Assembly: GCA_027624625.1 (NCBI GenBank) | Contig: JAQBWH010000012.1 | Coordinates: 1-48,113 of the forward strand | Source: Verrucomicrobiota bacterium | GTDB lineage: Bacteria; Verrucomicrobiota; Verrucomicrobiia; Chthoniobacterales; JACTMZ01 | Length of the DNA: 48,113 nucleotides | Direction of reading: 5' to 3' | In this document: positions 42,243 to 48,113 of the stretch, one piece after another | How the letters are laid out: each line of letters opens with the position of its first letter | Position numbering within the stretch: position 1 is the first letter of the stretch | Notes under the pieces: model-generated | Told to the model about the DNA's origin: nothing | The model's database searches: none | Seen by the model: only the letters and a program-made list of their open reading frames with translations | Position numbers and translations under genes: made by a program

Positions 42243-43535
42243 GTGTCCGCCTCTCTTCACCGCAACCTTCCGCTCTTCATCGCCTTCCGCGTTCTCTTTC
42301 ACGCCCGGTTTTACTACCCGGTGATCGGCGTCCTCTTCCTTGATCTCGGGCTGACCCTCGAGCAATACGCTTTGCTCAATGTCATCTGGGCCGTGGTCAT
42401 CATCGCCTTGGAAATTCCCTCCGGTGCGCTGGCCGACGTGATCGGACGCAAGCGCGTCATCGTCCTCGCTGCCGTGCTCATGGTCATTGAAATGGCCGTC
42501 TTCGCCTTTACCCCGCGCGGCGCATGGCTTTTCTCCTTTCTCGTGCTCAATCGCATCCTCAGCGGCGCGGCCGAAGCCTGTGCCAGTGGGGCCGACGAGG
42601 CTTTGGCTTATGATTCCCTGCCGGAGGGCGATCGCCAAACCACCTGGCCGCGGGTCCTCGAGTCGCTCATGCGCTGGAAATCCGGCGGCTTTTTCCTCGC
42701 CATGGTCAGCGGTGCCGCCCTCTTCGACCAAGGCCTGATGGCCTCGCTCTTCGCATGGACCGGGTGGAATCCTGCCGCCGGCAGCACCGTGCGCTGGCCG
42801 GTCTACGCCACCCTCGTCACGTCGGTCCTCTGCCTGCTCGTCGCTTTGAATTTCCGCGAACCGGCCGTCCCCCGCCCCGGCAACCGTCATGCCGCCAAGC
42901 GCGCCTGGCAAAACGTGATCGAAGGTGCCGTCCACGTCTTCACCTCGCGCCGCATTCTCTTTCTCATGGTGGCCGCCCTGCTCATCGACAGCTTTGTGCG
43001 GATCTTTCTCACCTTCGGCAGCAACTATTACCGGCTGATCGAGCTGCCTCCGGTCGTCAATGGTATGCTCGGTTCCACTCTCGCCCTCCTCGGTTTCGCC
43101 GTTGCACCGGTGGCCAAACGCATGACGGCCCAACTCGGGGTGGTCGCCAACTACACCATTGTCGCGGGGTTCGTCCTCCTCGGATTGAGCGGCACCGCCT
43201 TCGCCGTCCCGTATTGGGGCGCATGGGTCGTTCTTCCCCTCGGCCTCTCCATGTCCGCCTTGCAATTTTTCACCTCGAATTATCTCAATCTTTGGACCCA
43301 ATCCGAGGTGCGCGCCACCGTGCTCAGCTTCCGCGGCGTGGCCTTCAATCTCGGCTATGCCTTCGCGGGAATTCTTTTCGCCCAACTCACCGCCCACCTC
43401 CGCACCACTCACCCCGGAGCGGGCGAGAACACCATTTTCAGCATGGCCTTGCCCTGGTTGCCCACCGGCTTTCTCGGCTGCGGCCTCCTGCTTTGGTTGG
43501 CCTTGCGAGTGGCCGGTCGGAAAAATCGCGGATAA
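42243..43535 (+). CDS. Major facilitator superfamily transporter
   Basis: A 430-aa inner-membrane transporter with about 12 hydrophobic helices. The helix 2-3 loop motif is GALADVIGRKRVIVLAAV. An interdomain loop lies near residues 205-235. From the GTG at 42243 the protein reads SASLHRNLPLFIAFRVLF. The substrate is unknown. An ArsR-type regulator follows 65 nt downstream. Confidence 0.88.
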   Translation: MSASLHRNLPLFIAFRVLFHARFYYPVIGVLFLDLGLTLEQYALLNVIWAVVIIALEIPSGALADVIGRKRVIVLAAVLMVIEMAVFAFTPRGAWLFSFLVLNRILSGAAEACASGADEALAYDSLPEGDRQTTWPRVLESLMRWKSGGFFLAMVSGAALFDQGLMASLFAWTGWNPAAGSTVRWPVYATLVTSVLCLLVALNFREPAVPRPGNRHAAKRAWQNVIEGAVHVFTSRRILFLMVAALLIDSFVRIFLTFGSNYYRLIELPPVVNGMLGSTLALLGFAVAPVAKRMTAQLGVVANYTIVAGFVLLGLSGTAFAVPYWGAWVVLPLGLSMSALQFFTSNYLNLWTQSEVRATVLSFRGVAFNLGYAFAGILFAQLTAHLRTTHPGAGENTIFSMALPWLPTGFLGCGLLLWLALRVAGRKNRG

Positions 43536-43600
43536 AACAGACCACTCCATGGCATTTTGCCCTTCTGTCCCCAGCCCGCGGCTGGTAAGCAAGTTGCCTT

Positions 43601-43888
43601 GTGGCCAACAACGATCGAGGCAGAGCACTAATCGCAGGCGCTTTGTCCAATCACCGCCGCATCGAGATGATCCGGTTGCTGCAAACACGCGGACCACTCT
43701 GCGTCAACGAGGTGGCCCACGAATGCCGTATCGATGTGGCCACGGCTTCCGAACATGCCAAGAAATTGCACGAGGCGGGCTTGATCAAAAAACGCGCGGA
43801 GGGCCGCAAGGTCCATTTGCACCCCACCCGGCGCGCCGCCACGCTGCTCGACACCATCGACCTGCTTTGGGAGTCGCCCGCCGATTGA
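43601..43888 (+). CDS. ArsR-type winged-helix transcriptional regulator
   Basis: A 95-aa DNA-binding protein. The fold signature is ALSNHRRIEMIRLLQTRGPL, CVNEVAHECRIDVATASEH (recognition helix) and LHEAGLIKKRAEGRKVHLH (wing). Start is GTG at 43601; no strong ribosome site. Metal-binding cysteines typical of ArsR/SmtB are not arranged in the usual CxC in helix 3 (only single cysteines in CVNEVAHEC), so its signal is unclear. It may control the MFS transporter upstream or itself. It ends 7 nt before recG. Confidence 0.88.
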   Translation: MANNDRGRALIAGALSNHRRIEMIRLLQTRGPLCVNEVAHECRIDVATASEHAKKLHEAGLIKKRAEGRKVHLHPTRRAATLLDTIDLLWESPAD

Positions 43889-43895
43889 TGCTCCG

Positions 43896-46028
43896 GTGCG
43901 GACGATTTCCAGGGTGAGCAAAACTTCCAACCCCACGCCCGAGGTCGCGCCAGTGCGCTGGGATTCCCCGCTGGCTGCCTTGCCCCGTCTGACCCCGGCC
44001 CGCCTCCGCGCCTTGCATGGGGCCGGTTTGCAAACCGTGCATGATCTCATCCGCCACTATGCGCGACGGCACGAGGACCGCCGGAAGTTTCCCGCCTTTC
44101 CCTCCGCCGCCCCGCCCGAACCATTGTGCCTGCGCGGCACAGTGCAATCGGTCCGGTCCACCTATTTCGGACGACGCAGCCAATTCACCCTCGTGCTGGC
44201 CGAAAAATCCGGACACCTTCCCGCCGCCACCGTGCAATGCCGGTGGTTCAACCTCCGTTACCTTTCCAAAATTCTTCAAGCCGGACAGGACCTGGTCATC
44301 CACGGCCGACCGCGCGCCCTGAAAAAAGGCGGACTGGTCTTCGATCATCCCGATTTCGAGGTCCTCGAGAGCGATGCACCGGACAGCGCCCTCATCCACC
44401 TCAACCGCATCACCCCGGTCCATCCGTCGATCGGAATCTGGAGTCCCCGCGCCCTGCGCCGCCTCATTTTCGAGACCCTCGCGCAAATCTCCGGCCAAGC
44501 CATCCCGCAGCTCTGGCCAGCCTCCCCGGCAACAGCGGCCGGCCGCGCCGACGGAACTCAACCCAACCACCTCACCACCGCCACCGCCCTCCGCGCCATC
44601 CACTTTCCCGCATCGGAGGACGAATTTGAGTCGGCTCGCACCCACCTCGCCCGCGAAGAACTCTTCGAAATGCAATGCGTGCTCGCCCGGCAGCGCGCGC
44701 GTCAGACCGGCGGCCGCGCCCCCGTCATCCCGCGGCAAAGCAAACTCCTCGCCCGATTCCTCAAAGCCCTGCCCTTCGACCTCACCACCGCGCAAAAGCG
44801 CGTGCTCACCCACATCTTTGACGACCTCGCGACCGGACATCCGATGAACCGCCTCCTCCACGGCGATGTGGGCAGCGGAAAAACCGTGGTCGCCGCCACC
44901 GCCATGCTCGGCGCCATCGCGGCGGGACACTCCGCCGCGCTCATGGCCCCCACCCAAGTGCTGGCCCACCAGCATTACGAAAATTTTCGCAAGCTGTTCG
45001 AGCCGCTCGGTGTCCCCGTCATCCTCCGCACCGCCGCCCGCCAGGAAAAATCCGGTGCGTCCGGCCCGCGCATCGTCATCGGCACGCATGCCCTGCTCTT
45101 CGCCCCGGAAATCGTCGGCCGCCCCGCTCTCGTCGTGATCGACGAACAGCACAAATTCGGGGTGCGCCAACGGGCCAAACTTTCCGGGCAAGAACCGCAC
45201 CCGCATGTCCTCGTCATGTCGGCCACCCCCATCCCCCGCACCCTCGCCCTCACCCTCTACGGCGATCTCGATTTGTCCCTGCTCGACGAAATGCCGCCCG
45301 GACGCCTTCCCATCCGCACGCTGGTCCGCGCGCCGGAAAAACTCGGCGAGGCCGCCGCCTTTCTCCGGCAAAAACTCGACGAGGGACGCCAAGCCTACCT
45401 GGTCTATCCGGTGATCGAAGAGGGCGCGCGCACCGGGTTGAAAGCCGCCACCGCGGAATACGCGCGGTGGAGCGAACGCCTCGCCCCACACTCCTGCGCC
45501 CTGCTGCACGGACGGCTCAAGGCGGACGAAAAAGATGTTATCATGGCCAGCTTCCGCGCCGGGGAAACCCGCGTGCTGGTCAGCACCACGGTGATCGAAG
45601 TCGGCATCGATGTGGCCAACGCCACCGTGCTGCTGGTCGAAAATGCCGAACGCTTCGGCTTGGCCCAACTGCACCAACTGCGCGGACGCGTCGGCCGCGG
45701 CGCGGACCAATCCTGGTGCATCCTGCTGGCCGGCGAAGAGGCCGGGGACAAAATCGAGCGCTTGAAAATCCTCGAGGAAGCCTCGGACGGCTTTTCCATC
45801 GCCGAGGCCGACCTTGAGCTACGCGGGCCCGGCGATCTCCTCGGCACCGCGCAGACCGGCCTCCCCCCCGTCCGTTTGGCCAAGCTCCCCCGCGATCTCC
45901 CCCTGCTCGAAGAAGCCCGATCCGCGGCCCAAAAACTTATGGCCCACGATCCGGAGCTCACCGATCACCCCGCACTGCAGGTCCGCCTCGGATTTTGGGA
46001 AAAACAACTCTTCGCCGGCGTGGCCTGA
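43896..46028 (+). CDS. recG: ATP-dependent DNA helicase RecG
   Basis: Superfamily 2 helicase that remodels stalled forks and branched DNA. 710 aa from GTG 43896; a GTG at 43914 is equally possible. The N-terminal wedge/OB region includes LRGTVQSVRSTYFGRR and VQCRWFNLRYL. Helicase motifs: FDLTTAQKRVLTHIFDDL, GDVGSGKTVVAATA (Walker A, about 323), DEQHKFGVRQRAKL (DEQH, about 416), MSATPIPRTLALTLYGDLD, LLHGRLKADEKD, STTVIEVGIDVANAT and QLRGRVGRG. The C-terminal TRG region is complete (EADLELRGPGDLLGTAQTG). All typical; nothing missing. Confidence 0.96.
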   Translation: MRTISRVSKTSNPTPEVAPVRWDSPLAALPRLTPARLRALHGAGLQTVHDLIRHYARRHEDRRKFPAFPSAAPPEPLCLRGTVQSVRSTYFGRRSQFTLVLAEKSGHLPAATVQCRWFNLRYLSKILQAGQDLVIHGRPRALKKGGLVFDHPDFEVLESDAPDSALIHLNRITPVHPSIGIWSPRALRRLIFETLAQISGQAIPQLWPASPATAAGRADGTQPNHLTTATALRAIHFPASEDEFESARTHLAREELFEMQCVLARQRARQTGGRAPVIPRQSKLLARFLKALPFDLTTAQKRVLTHIFDDLATGHPMNRLLHGDVGSGKTVVAATAMLGAIAAGHSAALMAPTQVLAHQHYENFRKLFEPLGVPVILRTAARQEKSGASGPRIVIGTHALLFAPEIVGRPALVVIDEQHKFGVRQRAKLSGQEPHPHVLVMSATPIPRTLALTLYGDLDLSLLDEMPPGRLPIRTLVRAPEKLGEAAAFLRQKLDEGRQAYLVYPVIEEGARTGLKAATAEYARWSERLAPHSCALLHGRLKADEKDVIMASFRAGETRVLVSTTVIEVGIDVANATVLLVENAERFGLAQLHQLRGRVGRGADQSWCILLAGEEAGDKIERLKILEEASDGFSIAEADLELRGPGDLLGTAQTGLPPVRLAKLPRDLPLLEEARSAAQKLMAHDPELTDHPALQVRLGFWEKQLFAGVA

Positions 46029-46092
46029 AGACCCCTCCTGTCCCCCGCCCGGAAAACAAGGTCATCGAGAACAAAACGCTGGGCTCGAATGG

Positions 46093-46326
46093 TTAGCATA
46101 CTATTAGAGCGGTTTCGGAAAAGTCGTAGCCTTGGATACAAGAAGATGGAAGAGGATGATTTTGCACCGGCACACCGGCGCAAAAAACCTCCGGTCGGTA
46201 ATCCGGGTGCCAGTCTACTGAAGCCCCCCCCTCTGTCTGTTCGTTGATTTCCCCGAGAAGCAAACGAAGTTGGGCCGGTGTCAGCCGGCACAACTTCTTC
46301 GGCTCATCCTCCTTTATCCTCCCCAA
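46093..46326 (-). CDS. Unrecognised small ORF, 77 aa
   Basis: TTG-started frame reading CRLTPAQLRLLLGEINEQT in the first half and a cysteine/proline-rich end (PLPSSCIQGYDFSETAL). An AAAGGAGG Shine-Dalgarno-like sequence on the minus strand lies inside its first codons, so a later TTG could be the true start. The local base composition is more AT-rich than its neighbours. I do not recognise the family; it may be a decayed or foreign piece. Confidence 0.25.
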   Translation of the reverse strand: MGRIKEDEPKKLCRLTPAQLRLLLGEINEQTEGGASVDWHPDYRPEVFCAGVPVQNHPLPSSCIQGYDFSETALIVC

Positions 46327-46454
46327 TCCGTGGCTACATGTTTTTTCAAACCTAATTCATGGAGTTTCTGCAGAAAACCCATGAGTTGTTCTGAACATCC
46401 TTTCCGACCCAACTGAAGATACCACTGCCGCTTCGCTCGGTGCGACCTTCCCAC
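46314..46454 (-). CDS. Unrecognised small ORF, 46 aa
   Basis: Basic product from a GTG at 46454 (GRSHRAKRQWYLQLGRKGC, then EQLMGFLQKLHELGLKKHV). Its end overlaps the start of the 77-aa ORF by 13 bases, giving a tandem-coupled look. It sits just after the GH75-like lipoprotein gene on the same strand. No family recognised; coding status doubtful. Together with its neighbour it fills most of the 452-nt gap 46029-46480. Confidence 0.2.
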   Translation of the reverse strand: MGRSHRAKRQWYLQLGRKGCSEQLMGFLQKLHELGLKKHVATDWGG

Positions 46455-46480
46455 CGTTTGCCGCAAAGAGGGCCTGCCCC

Positions 46481-47791
46481 TCAAGTTGTCGGGCTGGCCG
46501 TTGGCTCCGGTTCCGCCGGGGCCGCCGGAGATGGTTGGCCGGCAGGGGATGCCGCGGGATCCGGCGTCGGCATCGGTGTGGGCGTGGGCCAAGGCGGGAC
46601 GATGTCTTCCCAGCGGTGCAGCGGTGCATTGGGCACACCGATTTGGGCCATCAAATCGGTGCAGCGCTGGTGCCACTTTTCCAGATCGGGCACCGATCTC
46701 TTGTCCTCGGCCGAACCGGGGAAGACCAGATAAGTCACGGCCAAATCGCTGACCGGACGCGCCAGCGGCGTGCCGGTTTTCCGGATCTCGTCGCAAAGAC
46801 GCAGCGAGGCCTCGCCCACTTTGTAAGAGGGACCGGCATCACCGACCATGGACGGATACATTTTGTCCCCGTGAATGACGACCGCATAGTCCCCGACTTT
46901 GGGCACGTCGGCACCATCACCCCGCATCATGAATCCGGGCAGCACAATGGTCGGGTCGGTTTTGCTGACCAGAAAACTCGCACTTTTCAGATCGGCTAGC
47001 TGGCGTTTGGACGCCGCGATGCGCTCGGTCAACTCCTGCCGCCGCACCTCCTTCGTCTCGGGCTGAGCCAATTCCGCCTCCGCCTCGGCCATGCGCTCTT
47101 CGAACCTTTTGAGGAAAGGATTCGGACGGTCCGTCGTCTTCGGCCAACGGTAACTGGTCTGCGCCTGGAAGAACTGCCCCGAGCCATCCACCTCGACATT
47201 CCGGTCGCCATCGGAGCCATCCACATTCACGTCCATATCACCCTGCACGAAGAGTGCGCGCCGTCCGGTCTCGGGATGCTTGAGCTGCAGAATGGTGTCG
47301 CAATCGTAAAAATTATGACGCGAAAGGATCTGTTCGATTTTTTCCAAACGCCCCTTCAGCCAATCGAGCTTCAGGTCATAAATTTTCCCGTAATCCGGCG
47401 AAACCCGCGCGGATTCCAGCAAGAGCGGCAGCGACGGCAATAACTCCGGCAGACGCGCATTGGCCACCCGCACATCTTGCAACGAGGTCGCCGGGCGCGG
47501 GACACGGATTTTGAGCTTCAACTCAAGACGGTAAGAGTTGTCGACCTCGCGGTCGCGGGCCGCCGTATCCCCGGGAGACGTCTCGACCTTCCACCGATAT
47601 TGCAGCCCGTTGAAAATCATCCCGGTCTCCATCGGCTTGCGCGGCACAAAAGGCGTCGGGGTCGGGGTGGGCGACGGCACCGGGGTCGGCATCGGAGTGG
47701 GGGTCGGAGGCGGCGGTGGAGGGGCGGACGGACCGCAACCGGCCAGGACGAGTCCCGCCACGGCCGCCATTGCAAAGCAAAGCCGAATCAT
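46481..47791 (-). CDS. Lipoprotein with GH75 (chitosanase-type) domain
   Basis: A 436-aa exported lipoprotein. The signal peptide ends in the lipobox LAGC (Cys about 19), followed by a Pro/Thr-rich linker (PTPTPMPTPVPSPTP). The body carries features of glycoside hydrolase family 75: FVQGDMDVNVDGSDGD, SGQFFQAQTSYRW, DPTIVLPGFMMRG, VGDYAVVIHGDKMYP and GDAGPSYKVGEASLRLCDEI. These match the catalytic-region pattern of fungal chitosanases by eye; activity on chitosan or peptidoglycan is not shown. A second Pro/Ala/Ser-rich tail ends the protein. Probably anchored in the outer or inner membrane facing the periplasm. Confidence 0.68.
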   Translation of the reverse strand: MIRLCFAMAAVAGLVLAGCGPSAPPPPPPTPTPMPTPVPSPTPTPTPFVPRKPMETGMIFNGLQYRWKVETSPGDTAARDREVDNSYRLELKLKIRVPRPATSLQDVRVANARLPELLPSLPLLLESARVSPDYGKIYDLKLDWLKGRLEKIEQILSRHNFYDCDTILQLKHPETGRRALFVQGDMDVNVDGSDGDRNVEVDGSGQFFQAQTSYRWPKTTDRPNPFLKRFEERMAEAEAELAQPETKEVRRQELTERIAASKRQLADLKSASFLVSKTDPTIVLPGFMMRGDGADVPKVGDYAVVIHGDKMYPSMVGDAGPSYKVGEASLRLCDEIRKTGTPLARPVSDLAVTYLVFPGSAEDKRSVPDLEKWHQRCTDLMAQIGVPNAPLHRWEDIVPPWPTPTPMPTPDPAASPAGQPSPAAPAEPEPTASPTT

Positions 47792-47844
47792 GCGGATATC
47801 ACGTCATGACCACCGCACCTCTGTCCAGCGGATCCGGAGATTTT

Positions 47845-47873
47845 TTGCGGGACGCCCGCCACTTTCGTGATAT
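47845..47873 (+). promoter_or_regulatory. Putative promoter of tRNA-Pro
   Basis: TTGCGG (-35) and TGATAT (-10) with a 17-nt spacer, 16 nt before the tRNA. A GCGGG/CCCGC inverted repeat (47847-47859) overlaps the -35 end. The match to consensus is moderate. Confidence 0.4.
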
Positions 47874-47889
47874 TTTTCCCCCTCAGTCA

Positions 47890-47963
47890 CGGGCTGTGGC
47901 TCAGCTTGGTAGAGCGCTTGAATGGGGTTCAAGAGGTCCCGGGTTCAAATCCCGGCAGCCCGA
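47890..47963 (+). tRNA. tRNA-Pro (anticodon GGG)
   Basis: A full cloverleaf: 7-bp acceptor CGGGCTG (47890-47896) with CAGCCCG (47956-47962), D arm, anticodon stem CTTGA/TCAAG with loop ATGGGGT (anticodon GGG, reads CCC and CCU), and T arm CCGGG-TTCAAAT-CCCGG. Discriminator A at 47963. CCA is not encoded. Length 74 nt. Confidence 0.95.
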
Positions 47964-47993
47964 TTATTTAAAAACTCGGAAGAGCGGTCGCCG

Positions 47994-48113
47994 TCATGGC
48001 GCCCGGCCCGGATAAACGCCCTGCGTGAGGATGGAATAAGTGAGCCCGTTGGGCGCGACATCGCGCAGATCGGGGAGGGCAAAAGTCGTCGTGCCATCCC
48101 CCCCGAAACGATC
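47994..48113 (-). CDS. Phage tail collar / microcystin-dependent-type protein, C-terminal fragment
   Basis: Only the last 39 residues lie in the window; the 5' part is beyond the right edge. The sequence RFGGDGTTTFALPDLRDV followed by NGLTYSILTQGVYPGR is the conserved end of the phage tail-collar domain, found in tail fibres and in the MdpB-type proteins of bacterial genomes. The stop is at 47994-47996, 30 nt from tRNA-Pro. Whether it belongs to a prophage, a tail-like particle or a chromosomal adhesin cannot be judged here. Confidence 0.8.
   Translation of the reverse strand, partial: DRFGGDGTTTFALPDLRDVAPNGLTYSILTQGVYPGRAP

Noticed and set aside
41145..43697. 850-codon open frame on the minus strand opposite the HAD and MFS genes
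   Set aside because: It is a shadow of GC-rich codon usage in real plus-strand genes; the translation is low-complexity Gly/Glu/Asp-rich with no domain.
43785..45710. 641-codon minus-strand frame opposite recG
   Set aside because: Antisense shadow; recG has every helicase motif on the plus strand.
47629..47740. Repetitive PTPTP-coding stretch as a tandem DNA repeat or CRISPR-like array
   Set aside because: It is a low-complexity Pro/Thr linker in the lipoprotein, without spacers or a fixed repeat unit.
47847..47859. GCGGG/CCCGC stem before tRNA-Pro as a terminator
   Set aside because: The T-run lies before the stem on the plus strand and gives an A-run after it on the minus strand, so it suits neither direction.

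Overview
The window is GC-rich, densely packed chromosomal DNA from a Gram-negative-type bacterium. I infer Verrucomicrobiota (Opitutae-like). The supporting signs are an LptE- and BamD-like outer-membrane pair, a PEP-CTERM secreted protein, a GH75-type lipoprotein, an NSS transporter with a small partner subunit, an Mpl ligase (meso-DAP peptidoglycan), many TTG/GTG starts and few strong Shine-Dalgarno sites. The taxonomic call rests on gene content and style only. There is no rRNA, CRISPR array or complete mobile element. One tRNA, tRNA-Pro(GGG), lies near the right end.

Layout. 1-3.6 kb, minus strand: glycosyltransferase, cysteine desulfurase, ilvN, ilvC and a terminator. 3.7-8.9 kb, plus strand: trkA-trkH potassium uptake, a BamD-like TPR protein, lptE and rsmI. 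9-12.2 kb: asd, an L,D-transpeptidase, a 37-aa lipoprotein with a perfect ribosome-binding site, a 3-methyladenine glycosylase and a NIF3 protein. 12.3-15.7 kb: ychF, two gene remnants (PIN toxin and alpha/beta hydrolase), a PEP-CTERM protein and a 650-bp stretch without a convincing gene. 15.7-22.8 kb: a cNMP/CBS/DUF294 protein overlapping a DnaQ-like exonuclease, an aminotransferase, a double-domain nucleoside diphosphate kinase, birA, hisI and a phosphoesterase. 22.9-27.7 kb, minus strand: mpl, a sulfite-reductase-type flavoprotein and two overlapping CNNM/CorC genes. 27.8-33.4 kb: DUF309, a binding-protein/TRIC channel fusion split by a -1 frameshift, a small lipoprotein, an NSS transporter with small subunit, and two phosphoglycerate-mutase-family genes head to head. 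33.4-46 kb: hisD-folP, a DUF2334 deacetylase, ftsH, an exonuclease-DNA ligase fusion, a HAD phosphatase, an MFS transporter, an ArsR-type regulator and recG. 46-48.1 kb: two unrecognised small ORFs, a GH75-like lipoprotein, tRNA-Pro and the end of a phage tail-collar-type gene.

Most of the content is housekeeping: branched-chain amino acid and histidine synthesis, folate, cell-wall recycling, envelope assembly, potassium uptake and DNA repair. The most unusual locus is 28.3-29.9 kb. A periplasmic binding domain plus the first TRIC repeat is joined to the second TRIC repeat only through a -1 shift, exactly at a dnaX-type A AAA AAG heptamer. Other points of interest are a 29-bp dispersed repeat that supplies the stop codon of both rsmI and folP, a tandem NDK with a degenerate first copy, a DUF294 protein with a degraded nucleotidyltransferase motif, and a fused nuclease-ligase repair enzyme.
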